Below, in pieces: positions 1 through 6,562 of a stretch of DNA of 7,097 nt. Source of the DNA: Betaproteobacteria bacterium (GTDB lineage Bacteria; Pseudomonadota; Gammaproteobacteria; Burkholderiales; Nitrosomonadaceae); NCBI GenBank assembly GCA_022601315.1, contig JAHZIU010000121.1, positions 1 through 7,097 of the forward strand. Direction: 5' to 3'. Within the stretch, counting starts at the first letter, position 1. Each line of letters opens with the position of its first letter. The notes under the pieces were generated by a model. It was not told where the DNA came from. It made no database searches and saw only the letters and a program-made list of their open reading frames with translations. Made by a program: the position numbers and the translations under genes.

Positions 1-456
1 CAACCAAATCTGGGTATGGTGCGAGTTGACCAAAACCGTAGTTTTGTTATGGCTGATATACCAGGTTTGATTGAAGGTGCTGCGGAAGGTATTGGGCTTG
101 GTCACCGTTTTTTGAAGCATTTGACGCGCACTCAGTTATTGATGCATGTGGTTGATATGGCGCCATTGGATGAAGCTGCTGATTTAGTAGATGAAACGCA
201 GGCGTTGGTTGAAGAATTGCGAAAATATGATGAATTACTTTTTCAAAAGCCGCGCTGGTTGGTTCTCAATAAAACAGATATGTTGCCGGATGACCAACGT
301 GAGGACATCTGCAAACAATTTCTTGATAAGCTGAAATGGGATGGCCATTACTTTATTATTTCTGCGCTAACAGGCGAAGGGTGCAAGCTTTTGACCTACG
401 CGATTATGGATTATTTGGAACAAAACAATCATCATTCTGATGCTGTTAGTGAATGA
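1..456 (+). CDS. obgE: Obg family GTPase, C-terminal part (5' end outside window)
   Basis: This is the last 151 residues of the Obg/CgtA GTPase, a ribosome-associated P-loop GTPase involved in 50S subunit maturation and stress signalling in the cytoplasm. The reading frame is open from base 1. The visible part is the G domain after the P-loop. It shows the G3 motif DIPG at residues 19-22 of the fragment, followed by the Obg signature LIEGAAEG and [10 protein letters not shown]. The G4 motif NKTD is at 90-93 and the G5 motif SALTGEG at 121-127. The N-terminal glycine-rich Obg fold and the P-loop lie upstream of the window. The protein ends about 25 residues after G5, so it lacks the long acidic tail of E. 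coli ObgE, as in other short-tailed betaproteobacterial forms. It sits 18 bp before proB, an arrangement common in betaproteobacteria. The ATG at 16 is an internal methionine, not a start. Confidence 0.97.
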   Translation, partial: QPNLGMVRVDQNRSFVMADIPGLIEGAAEGIGLGHRFLKHLTRTQLLMHVVDMAPLDEAADLVDETQALVEELRKYDELLFQKPRWLVLNKTDMLPDDQREDICKQFLDKLKWDGHYFIISALTGEGCKLLTYAIMDYLEQNNHHSDAVSE

Positions 457-474
457 TTTTTTTACAAGCGGTTT

Positions 475-1593
475 ATGCAAGCCATATTAAAACAAGCACA
501 ACGTATTGTTGTTAAAGTGGGTAGTAGTCTTGTGACCAATCAAGGTAAAGGGTTGGATCACGCTGCATTGGCATGTTGGGCGGCGCAGATTTCCACACTT
601 AAGCAAATGGGCAAGGAGGTTATATTAGTTTCTTCTGGCGCGATTGCAGAGGGTATGCAACGCTTGAATTGGGAAAATAGACCAACAGCTTTATATGAAT
701 TACAGGCAGCAGCTGCGGTTGGGCAGATGGGGCTGGCACAAGCATATGCTTCTGGTTTCTGCCATTATTCGCTACAAACTGCACAAGTGCTATTAACGCA
801 TGAAGATTTATCAAATCGCAAACGTTATTTAAATGCACGTTCTACCCTTACGACGCTATTAAAATTGAATATCATTCCAATCATTAATGAAAATGATACG
901 GTCGCATTTGATGAAATCCATTTTGGTGATAATGATACATTGGCCGCGTTGGTAACAAATCTGGTAGAAGCCGATGTGTTGGTTATCTTGACCGATCAAG
1001 CCGGTTTATTCACTAGTGACCCACGCAAAAACCCACATGCAGAATTATTAACCGAAGTCAGTTCAGGTGATGCAGAACTTGAAAGAATGGCTGGTGGGGT
1101 TGGTAGTCATATTGGTAGTGGCGGTATGCAAAGCAAAGTTATCGCGGCCAAACGTGCAGCTCGTAGTGGCGCACATACCATCATTGCATCTGGGCATGAA
1201 GAAAATGTGTTAATTCGCTTGGCGCAAGGAGAATCAATCGGTACGCGATTATTGGCTAAAGTACCCGTGTTGGCGGCGCGCAAACAGTGGTTGGCTGATT
1301 ATTTGCAAGTACGTGGCTCTGTCGTGCTTGATCAAGGTGCACTCAAGGCAGTTATGGCGGATGGAAAAAGTCTGTTGCCTATTGGTGTCATTGACGTGAA
1401 AGGTGATTTTGAACGCGGTGAGGCAGTATCTTGTCTAGATCAGAAAGGACAGGAAATTGCACGTGGATTAATAAATTACAGTGCCTCTGAAACACAAAAA
1501 ATTCTCAAGCAAGCCAGTAGTGCAATCGAAGCGATTTTAGGGTATGTCGATGAACCGGAGCTCATTCATAGGGACAATTTGGTGCTGCTTTAA
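475..1593 (+). CDS. proB: Glutamate 5-kinase with PUA domain
   Basis: ProB phosphorylates L-glutamate with ATP to gamma-glutamyl phosphate, the first and feedback-inhibited step of proline synthesis, in the cytoplasm. The 372 residues match the usual length of the two-domain enzyme. The amino-acid kinase domain covers about 1-258. It shows VVKVGSSLV at 12-20 (K14 is the conserved lysine of the ATP site), SSGAIAEG at 53-60, INENDTVA at 137-144, GDNDTLAAL at 151-159, [13 protein letters not shown] at 172-184, and GSGGMQSK at 214-221 with the second catalytic lysine K221. The C-terminal PUA domain covers about 275-355, including SLLPIGV (299-305) and FERGEAV (312-318). The ATG at 475 gives the normal short leader before the first beta strand. 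The ribosome binding site is weak, and the 18-bp gap after obgE suggests translational or transcriptional coupling. No frameshift or missing key residue is seen. Confidence 0.97.
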   Translation: MQAILKQAQRIVVKVGSSLVTNQGKGLDHAALACWAAQISTLKQMGKEVILVSSGAIAEGMQRLNWENRPTALYELQAAAAVGQMGLAQAYASGFCHYSLQTAQVLLTHEDLSNRKRYLNARSTLTTLLKLNIIPIINENDTVAFDEIHFGDNDTLAALVTNLVEADVLVILTDQAGLFTSDPRKNPHAELLTEVSSGDAELERMAGGVGSHIGSGGMQSKVIAAKRAARSGAHTIIASGHEENVLIRLAQGESIGTRLLAKVPVLAARKQWLADYLQVRGSVVLDQGALKAVMADGKSLLPIGVIDVKGDFERGEAVSCLDQKGQEIARGLINYSASETQKILKQASSAIEAILGYVDEPELIHRDNLVLL

Positions 1594-1616
1594 AGGCTTA
1601 ATCTGATTAAACCAAA

Positions 1617-2723
1617 ATGATGTTTGATAAGAGTGAATATCGAATAGCTGCAATTGACTGGATGCGTGGTATTGTCATGATTTTAATGGCGCTTGATCAT
1701 GCTTCCGGTTTTTTTAACAATGGTCGTATTTTTGCGGATTCAATTTTATTGTATGAAACAGGAGATATTTTAGCCGCTGATCAATTTCTTACTCGGTGGA
1801 TAACACATATATGTGCACCAACATTTGTATTTCTGGCTGGCACCGCCATTGCAATTAACACGGTGCAGCGTCAACAGCAGGGCATTAGCAGTTCAGTAAT
1901 TGATCGAGAATTATTTATACGTGGCGCATTTATTGCGCTATTAGATCTCCTCGTACTTTCATTGGCTGCGGGAAAAATTGTACTACAAGTGCTGTATGCC
2001 ATTGGTGTCAGTATGATGATAATGGTTGTGTTACGTCGTTTGGGTGCTCGTGTGCTTTTTTTTGCAGCCATCACAATTCTTATCGGAAGTGAATTTTTGT
2101 TGATGGTGTTGTGGGAACATGGTGGCGATGCGCCACTCTGGTTGGCCCTAACCTTTGCACCTGTATTCAGTACATCTTATTCAATAATGTATCCGCTTAT
2201 ACCGTGGTTGGCAATGATGATGCTTGGTTGGGTGTTTGGGGAACGATTAATGTCCAAACAATCCGATGTATGGCCTGTTCAGCGTTTGTTGATGGTGAGT
2301 GGCTGTGTAGCTTTAATGTTATTTATGCTCATTCGAGGCATGGATGGCTATGGCAACATGTTTATGTTATTGGAAGGTGATTCGCTGGTTCAATGGCTGC
2401 ATATCAGCAAGTATCCACCGAGTTTGGCGTATACATTGTTGGAATTGGGTTTAATGGCAATCATTCTAGCTGCGTTGATGCGTTTGGAAAAAATGATTCG
2501 TGTGCGTAGTAATGAACCGGTTTTGTTATTTGGACAGACCGCGTTGTTTTTCTACCTGGCACATTTTGGTGTGCTGGCAGTATTAAGTTTGGTACTGAGT
2601 CGAGGAGGTTTGGAACAAGCATACCTGGTAGCGCTACTGGTATTAGTCATTCTCTATCCAATATGTCGTATTTATCGTTCACTCAAGTGGCAAAACCCAC
2701 AGAGTCTTTTGCGCTTTTTATGA
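1617..2723 (+). CDS. DUF1624 / HGSNAT-like multi-pass membrane acyltransferase
   Basis: This 368-residue inner-membrane protein belongs to the DUF1624 family, named for similarity to heparan-alpha-glucosaminide N-acetyltransferase. Such proteins are thought to move acyl groups across the membrane onto extracytoplasmic sugars or glycans, but the substrate here is unknown. Family marks are IDWMRGIVMILMALDHA at 13-29, with the family's conserved Asp and His (D27, H28), the segment THICAPTFVFLAGTA at 63-77, SKYPPSLAYTLLELG at 264-278, and FGQTALFFYLAH at 305-316. By eye there are about nine or ten hydrophobic segments, near 12-30, 64-82, 102-120, 122-140, 145-165, 176-207 (possibly two), 223-240, 270-288, 301-325 and 335-352. 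An in-frame stop at 1608 leaves only the adjacent ATGs at 1617 and 1620 as starts, and no good Shine-Dalgarno is visible. It starts 23 bp after proB with no terminator between, so it may be read as the end of the obgE-proB operon. The heparan substrate of the animal enzyme should not be assumed. Confidence 0.88.
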   Translation: MMFDKSEYRIAAIDWMRGIVMILMALDHASGFFNNGRIFADSILLYETGDILAADQFLTRWITHICAPTFVFLAGTAIAINTVQRQQQGISSSVIDRELFIRGAFIALLDLLVLSLAAGKIVLQVLYAIGVSMMIMVVLRRLGARVLFFAAITILIGSEFLLMVLWEHGGDAPLWLALTFAPVFSTSYSIMYPLIPWLAMMMLGWVFGERLMSKQSDVWPVQRLLMVSGCVALMLFMLIRGMDGYGNMFMLLEGDSLVQWLHISKYPPSLAYTLLELGLMAIILAALMRLEKMIRVRSNEPVLLFGQTALFFYLAHFGVLAVLSLVLSRGGLEQAYLVALLVLVILYPICRIYRSLKWQNPQSLLRFL

Positions 2724-2769
2724 TGTACTATTTCTGACGCAAACAAGGTATGTCAAGCTTTAAATGATT

Positions 2770-2800
2770 GGATTAATTCAAAAAATCCTACACTTTTTTT
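2770..2800 (+). terminator. Weak terminator-like hairpin with T-run
   Basis: GGATT (2770-2774) can pair with AATCC (2784-2788) over a 9-nt loop. A run of seven T follows at 2794-2800. It lies about 50 bp after the stop of the membrane acyltransferase gene, where the end of the obgE-proB transcript would be expected. The stem is only 5 bp and AT-rich, and 5 nt separate it from the T-run, so this is a poor intrinsic terminator and may be chance. Confidence 0.25.
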
Positions 2801-3264
2801 AGATGGAAAGTGTTTTGATAAATAGAGGCTATAACCAGCTGTTTTTAATGTATTTAAAACACCTAAAGCTATTTACTCTATCGTCGATATTATGTTTAAA
2901 AGCACTGTGCTTGGTTACGAACGATGTTACTAAAACGCATATGCTCGAAGCATCACAAATTTTGAAACATTTTTTAAAAATATCTCATGTCAACAATACA
3001 TTTTGAAAAATCTCGGTCGGAACTTAAAATGCTGAGAAGACTTATAGAGACAGCTTGTCCTTCAATATCGGAATTGACACAGCTCAGAGAAAATTTAGAA
3101 CCTAAAGACATGTTCTTTAGGGAGAAATTGATACTTCTAGATAGTGCGATATATACACAAGAAAAATCCCAGTGAATTGAAAGGTAGCTGGTTTCTCCCT
3201 GTTTTCTTGATATCTTGTTGATTAAGAATACCAAACCAAGTAAAGAATTTCCAACTCTTCTCCA

Positions 3265-3282
3265 TACGGTGCTTACGGTGCT
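3265..3282. repeat. 9-bp perfect tandem duplication
   Basis: TACGGTGCT occurs twice back to back (3265-3273 and 3274-3282). It lies in the non-coding stretch and is most simply a slippage duplication. No function is evident. Confidence 0.7.
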
Positions 3283-3385
3283 CAAACGCTTTTCATTTTG
3301 CCTTGACATTAACCTATTCATGACGCCGTCATACCATGACCTCCAAAACTAAAATTTTTTATTTGATTCCTGCTGGCCGTAAAGT

Positions 3386-3409
3386 GCGCCTCTAAAAACT
3401 AGAGTTCGC
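3386..3409. repeat. Small hairpin upstream of the phosphodiesterase gene
   Basis: CTCTA (3390-3394) pairs with TAGAG (3400-3404) over the loop AAAAC, and GCG (3386-3388) pairs with CGC (3407-3409) across a small internal loop. No T-run follows, so it does not look like an intrinsic terminator. It sits inside a larger potential fold (TTCCTGC 3367-3373 with GCAGGAA 3422-3428). It could be part of a 5' leader of the downstream gene if transcription starts before 3367, but no promoter was recognised. Confidence 0.4.
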
Positions 3410-3421
3410 CAAACACAATGT

Positions 3422-3479
3422 GCAGGAAAAATTTTTTAGCGCAGCATATAATTGATGCGTAAGTAAGAAATTTTCCTGC
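3422..3479. repeat. 58-nt imperfect palindrome before the phosphodiesterase gene
   Basis: GCAGGAAAA (3422-3430) is the exact reverse complement of TTTTCCTGC (3471-3479). Inside these 9-bp arms, CGCAGCA (3441-3447 region) and TGATGCG (3453-3459) form a second stem with one mismatch. The apical loop contains TATAAT at 3447-3452, a perfect -10 hexamer, but there is no convincing -35 element 16-18 bp upstream. The palindrome ends about 70 bp before the ATG at 3548. It could be a transcript-leader hairpin, a protein-binding site or the remnant of a small mobile element, and the sequence alone does not decide. Confidence 0.55.
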
Positions 3480-3547
3480 TTCACAATAGTTGGGGTGTGT
3501 TTTTTGTTTCTAGAAGTACTCAAAAGCGAAAGTTACATACCAAAGGT

Positions 3548-4828
3548 ATGGGGGTTGTAATCTTGCGGAAATCCATTGTTCTTGTTTGTGTCACTTTTGC
3601 GCTAACGTTGCTATTAACCTCTTGTGCAAGCGTCAATCCAAATTCTAAAACATACGCAAAAACAATAAAAAGCAATAAGGTACAACTTGGGCCACGCCCA
3701 TTCTATTTAATTGAGGATATGCAGCCCAGTGCACTTAGAAACAAACTGCAATCCTGTGGCAAACGCAATTTTAAAAAAACAGATTTCTCAATCGGGCATC
3801 GTGGTGCACCACTCCAGTTTCCAGAGCATACGAAAGAATCCTATCTCGCGGCAGCCCACCAAGGCGCGGGAATTATCGAATGTGATGTGACATTCACCAG
3901 CGACGCCGAATTAGTCTGTCGTCACTCGCAATGTGATTTGCACACCACCACGAATATATTAGCCACACCACTTGCCGAAAAATGTGTCGTTGCACCTGAT
4001 TTCGATAGCGAAAAACCATTTGAACATGTGAAGTGCTGTACCAGCGATATTACGTTGGCAGAGTTTAAATCACTAAAAGGCAAGATGGACGCAGGTAATG
4101 CAAATGCGGAAACATTGCAAGAATACTTTGATAGCACGCCGAATTTCCGCACGGATTTATACTCGGGCAATGGTACTTTAATCAGCCACAAAGAAAGCAT
4201 TGAACTGTTCAATAACCTGCGCCGGAAAATGACACCTGAATTAAAAGTGGGAAACATTGACGATATCAATGCAATTTTTGGCAGTCAAAAAATATACGCA
4301 CAAAAAATGATTGATGAATATATCGAAGCGGGTATCCGCCCTCGAAATGTATGGCCACAATCATTTAATCTGGATGATGTACTTTATTGGATTAATAAGC
4401 CATCAACTGCTGTGTACGGAGAGCAAGCGGTATTCCTTGACGGTCGTTACGATGACTCAACATTCGTCCACACTGACCCCAATACCTGGTCTCCCACGAT
4501 GGAAGAATTGGCTGCAAATGGGATTCAAATCATTGCGCCGCCCATGTGGATGCTTGTGCAGTCCGAGGCCGGAGAAATCAAACCGTCTATTTATGCAGAG
4601 AAAGCCAAATCGGCGGGTCTTGATATTATTACCTGGACACTCGAACGCTCCGGTTTACTGCAAAACGGTGGCGGTTGGTATTATCAAACCGCAAGCGATC
4701 TTATTGATGGGGATGGTGATGTCATGAATATGCTTGATGTTCTGGCACAACAGGTGGGGGTTATCGGCGTATTCTCTGATTGGCCTGCAACGGTCACTTA
4801 TTATGCCAATTGTATGAATCTTAAATAA
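3548..4828 (+). CDS. Lipoprotein glycerophosphodiester phosphodiesterase (GDPD family)
   Basis: Enzymes of this family hydrolyse glycerophosphodiesters (deacylated phospholipids) to glycerol 3-phosphate and an alcohol. From the ATG at 3548 the product has 426 residues. A hydrophobic signal sequence ends in the lipobox LTSC, with the lipidated Cys at 26, so it should be anchored on the periplasmic side or outer membrane. The TIM-barrel GDPD domain covers about 80-420. Its marks are GHRGAP at 83-88 (catalytic H84), PEHT at 92-95, ECDV at 111-114 (metal-binding E111 and D113), RH at 125-126 (second catalytic His), PELK at 230-233 (E231, probable metal ligand), ITWTLER at 361-367 and FSDWPA at 409-414. 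A Cys-rich insert at about 124-164 and the total length make it longer than the roughly 250-residue cytoplasmic UgpQ type. The start is uncertain: the frame is open from a GTG at 3497, the Shine-Dalgarno of the ATG is too close, and a TTG at 3563 behind GGGGG would still give a complete lipoprotein signal. The next gene, phoX, could use its product. Confidence 0.9.
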   Translation: MGVVILRKSIVLVCVTFALTLLLTSCASVNPNSKTYAKTIKSNKVQLGPRPFYLIEDMQPSALRNKLQSCGKRNFKKTDFSIGHRGAPLQFPEHTKESYLAAAHQGAGIIECDVTFTSDAELVCRHSQCDLHTTTNILATPLAEKCVVAPDFDSEKPFEHVKCCTSDITLAEFKSLKGKMDAGNANAETLQEYFDSTPNFRTDLYSGNGTLISHKESIELFNNLRRKMTPELKVGNIDDINAIFGSQKIYAQKMIDEYIEAGIRPRNVWPQSFNLDDVLYWINKPSTAVYGEQAVFLDGRYDDSTFVHTDPNTWSPTMEELAANGIQIIAPPMWMLVQSEAGEIKPSIYAEKAKSAGLDIITWTLERSGLLQNGGGWYYQTASDLIDGDGDVMNMLDVLAQQVGVIGVFSDWPATVTYYANCMNLK

Positions 4829-4837
4829 TCCTAAAAC

Positions 4838-4905
4838 CCTCAGTTGAATGGTGTCATGAAATTGCCTATTGATAATAGCGTTCATGATAAAGCGTTCAAC
4901 TGAGG
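4838..4905. repeat. 68-nt nested palindrome after the phosphodiesterase gene
   Basis: CCTCAGTTGAA (4838-4848) is the exact reverse complement of TTCAACTGAGG (4895-4905). Within it TCATGAA (4854-4860) pairs with TTCATGA (4881-4887), and CTATT (4866-4870) pairs with AATAG (4874-4878) over a 3-nt loop. That makes 23 base pairs in three stems. It starts 10 bp after the stop codon. It lacks a T-run on the + strand, so it is not a classical intrinsic terminator, but it could stabilise the mRNA 3' end. GTTCAACT of the right arm recurs at 4924-4931. No target-site duplication is visible at the ends. Confidence 0.7.
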
Positions 4906-4973
4906 ATTCTTCATGAACTTCATGTTCAACTACCTCAATTGCCAAATTGCCGTCAGTAAGCCAATTAATATTC

Positions 4974-5030
4974 GTGTCAACAAAGATTCATAAAACTGTC
5001 TATTCCTGGTAACAGTCTCCTGCACATAAT
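4974..5030 (+). promoter_or_regulatory. Putative PHO box and -10 element of phoX
   Basis: Four 7-mers follow one another with exact 11-bp phasing: GTGTCAA (4974), GATTCAT (4985), CTGTCTA (4996) and TGGTAAC (5007). The PhoB consensus is CTGTCAT, a 4-bp spacer and a second such 7-mer. The last pair resembles the E. coli phoA arrangement (CTGTCAT-N4-TTGTCAC), with five of seven matches in each half. After 11 bp comes CATAAT (5025-5030), one base from the sigma-70 -10 consensus and close to the 10-bp spacing at phoA. There is no separate -35 hexamer, as expected of a PhoB-activated promoter. Each half-site is imperfect, so this is a reasoned candidate. Confidence 0.45.
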
Positions 5031-5101
5031 GATCGGCGTGGAAAGTATTTCACAGTTAATAACAAACTCTTACTTATAAATACTCAAAGGGACAGATCAT
5101 T

Positions 5102-6562
5102 ATGGAAAAAAATCTTGCATTTATTCCAGATTCAGAAGAAAAAATTGAATTTATTGTTAATCGCCGCGAATTTATAAAAGGTAGTTCTACGCTAGCGGCA
5201 AGTAGTGCATTTGCTGCGCTGGCTTCAAATCATGCGCTGGCCGCAAGCTTACCTTTTACGGATGACTATGGTCCGTTATCACCCGTTGCAGACAACGCGA
5301 CCGGCCTTTTCTTACTGGCCCTGCCGGAGGGTTTTGAATATACCTCATATGGCTGGACCGGTCAGCTTAAAAGTGACGGAAACCACACCCCAACCGATCA
5401 TGACGGTATGGCAGTGGTTGCAGCACGTGGAAATACGATTGCATTGGTACGCAACTACGAACAATCTGAGGGTGAGTCCAATAAGTCACATCCTCTTGGC
5501 GGCATTGGTGTATACAACGATGCCCAACACGGCGGTACAGGTAATTTGATATTTGATGTTGTCAGCGGTGAGTTTCTCTCCAGCTGGAACAGTCTTGGCG
5601 GAACGATACGCAATTGTGCCGGTGGTGCAACGCCCTGGGGCACCTGGTTGTCTTGTGAAGAAACATTTCATGCCTGGGGAGAAGGCCCACAAGGTTTTAA
5701 TCACGGTTATGTTTTTGAAGTGCCTGGCTTCGGCGTTTCAGATGGTCAACCAATCCGCGAAATGGGTCGTTTCTCACACGAAGCTGCTGCCGTTGATCCG
5801 GCCACTGGTTTCGTATATGAAACCGAGGATGCCGGTTCCTCAGCATTTTATAAATTTGAACCAGCCGGCAAATGGAGTGACTTAAAATCTGGCGGTAAAC
5901 TTTATGCCATGGTCCTTGACGGCGTACCTCGTGTCGATTTACGTGGTGGACTCATCGAGGGCTCAGTTTGGGATGTTACCTGGCAAGAAGTATCCGACCC
6001 TGATGCGCAAACTGCGCGCTGCTTTGATCAAGCAACCGATGCCGCAATCATCGAACGTGGCGAAGGTTGCTGGTACGACGAAGGCAAAATTTATTTTGTT
6101 TCCACTTCCGGTGGCACAGCTAATCTTGGCCAGATCTTCTGCTACGACCCTCGTAAAGAAACACTCACAATATTGTTTGAATCAACAAATGCGGTCACGC
6201 AAGTTGACGGCCCGGACAATATCGCTGTAAGCCCGCGCGGTTCAATTTTAATGTGTGAGGATGGCGGTTCAAACCCAAAACGCTGTGTCGCCTTAACCAA
6301 GTCAGGCAACACATTCCCCTTTCTTGAAAACCGCATCCATCTTGACCAAGGTGATTTGGCAGCAATTGATGCTGTGTATCCAGGCACGCAAGCATTCTTT
6401 TGGGATACTGTTGGCGAATCTACCGATGGCTCAAGCCGCAAAAGCTTTACCAGCAGAGAGCTGGCAGGCGCGACTTTTTACGGCCGTTGGTTATTTGTCA
6501 ATATCCAATCACCCGGTGTGACATTTGCAATTACCGGCCCATGGGAAAAAGGGGCGCTGTAA
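5102..6562 (+). CDS. phoX: PhoX-type alkaline phosphatase (DUF839), Tat-exported
   Basis: PhoX enzymes are secreted Fe/Ca-dependent phosphomonoesterases that free phosphate from organic esters under phosphate limitation. The 486-residue product carries a twin-arginine signal, NRREFIKG at 20-27, a hydrophobic Ala-rich stretch, and an ALA site at 45-47 for cleavage, so it folds in the cytoplasm with metals before export. DUF839 motifs run through the mature chain: HDGMAV at 100-105, RNYE at 117-120, NCAGGATPWGTWLSCEE at 171-187 (C172 matches the iron-ligating Cys of Pseudomonas PhoX), GRFSHEAAA at 222-230, YETEDAGSSAFYKF at 239-252, DGPDN at 369-373 and CEDGG at 385-389. It lies in the shorter range of the family. 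The ATG at 5102 has a good Shine-Dalgarno, AAAGGGA at 5086-5092, with 9-nt spacing. A putative PHO box precedes it. The upstream lipoprotein diesterase would make glycerol 3-phosphate, a plausible substrate. DUF839 members vary in activity, so phosphatase function is inferred from family. Confidence 0.9.
   Translation: MEKNLAFIPDSEEKIEFIVNRREFIKGSSTLAASSAFAALASNHALAASLPFTDDYGPLSPVADNATGLFLLALPEGFEYTSYGWTGQLKSDGNHTPTDHDGMAVVAARGNTIALVRNYEQSEGESNKSHPLGGIGVYNDAQHGGTGNLIFDVVSGEFLSSWNSLGGTIRNCAGGATPWGTWLSCEETFHAWGEGPQGFNHGYVFEVPGFGVSDGQPIREMGRFSHEAAAVDPATGFVYETEDAGSSAFYKFEPAGKWSDLKSGGKLYAMVLDGVPRVDLRGGLIEGSVWDVTWQEVSDPDAQTARCFDQATDAAIIERGEGCWYDEGKIYFVSTSGGTANLGQIFCYDPRKETLTILFESTNAVTQVDGPDNIAVSPRGSILMCEDGGSNPKRCVALTKSGNTFPFLENRIHLDQGDLAAIDAVYPGTQAFFWDTVGESTDGSSRKSFTSRELAGATFYGRWLFVNIQSPGVTFAITGPWEKGAL

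Larger units (their letters stand above)
2724..3547. other. Long AT-rich intergenic region without a supportable gene
   Basis: About 820 bp separate the acyltransferase gene from the phosphodiesterase gene. Three short open frames exist: 2803-3006 (+), 2987-3175 (+) and 2974-3321 (-). The two + frames overlap by 20 bp in different phases and the minus frame covers the second. None has a well-placed Shine-Dalgarno, none gives a protein I recognise, and their composition is typical of random AT-rich reading. The 62-residue product of 2987-3175 is the most protein-like, with a charged helical look and the stretch RENLEPKDMFFREKLILLD, so a decayed or lineage-specific small gene is possible. The right third carries the small repeats and hairpins listed separately. 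The base composition suggests an old insertion or decayed gene, but no insertion-sequence ends or target duplications could be identified. Confidence 0.6.

Noticed and set aside
2803..3006. Open frame of 67 codons on the + strand after the acyltransferase gene
   Set aside because: No Shine-Dalgarno, AT-rich random-like composition, no recognised motif, and overlap with other short frames.
2987..3175. Open frame of 62 codons with a helical, charged product
   Set aside because: It is the most protein-like of the small frames, but it has no ribosome binding site and no family I recognise, so it is mentioned in the gap entry and not called as a gene.
3303..3308. Perfect TTGACA -35 hexamer
   Set aside because: No -10-like hexamer at 16-18 bp downstream.
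2974..3321. Open frame of 115 codons on the minus strand
   Set aside because: It covers the + frame 2987-3175. A GGAGG on the minus strand (complement of 3341-3345) lies about 20 nt from its start and is better spaced for a 4-codon frame, so translation is not supported.
3333..3345. Minus-strand Shine-Dalgarno followed by a 4-codon frame whose stop overlaps the next ATG, looking like a leader peptide
   Set aside because: Too short to judge, and the downstream frame itself is unsupported.
3447..3452. Perfect TATAAT as promoter of the phosphodiesterase gene
   Set aside because: No -35 element at 16-18 bp, no extended -10, and it lies in the loop of a palindrome; chance is likely in AT-rich DNA.
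3447..3460. Possible chromosome-dimer resolution (dif) site at the skew change
   Set aside because: The palindromic core does not match the XerC/XerD arm consensus.
4838..4905. Palindrome as a rho-independent terminator
   Set aside because: Long, AT-rich and interrupted stem, with no T-run after it on the + strand.
4655..4945. Minus-strand open frame of 96 codons
   Set aside because: Mostly antisense to the 3' end of the phosphodiesterase gene and reads through the palindrome; no protein family recognised.
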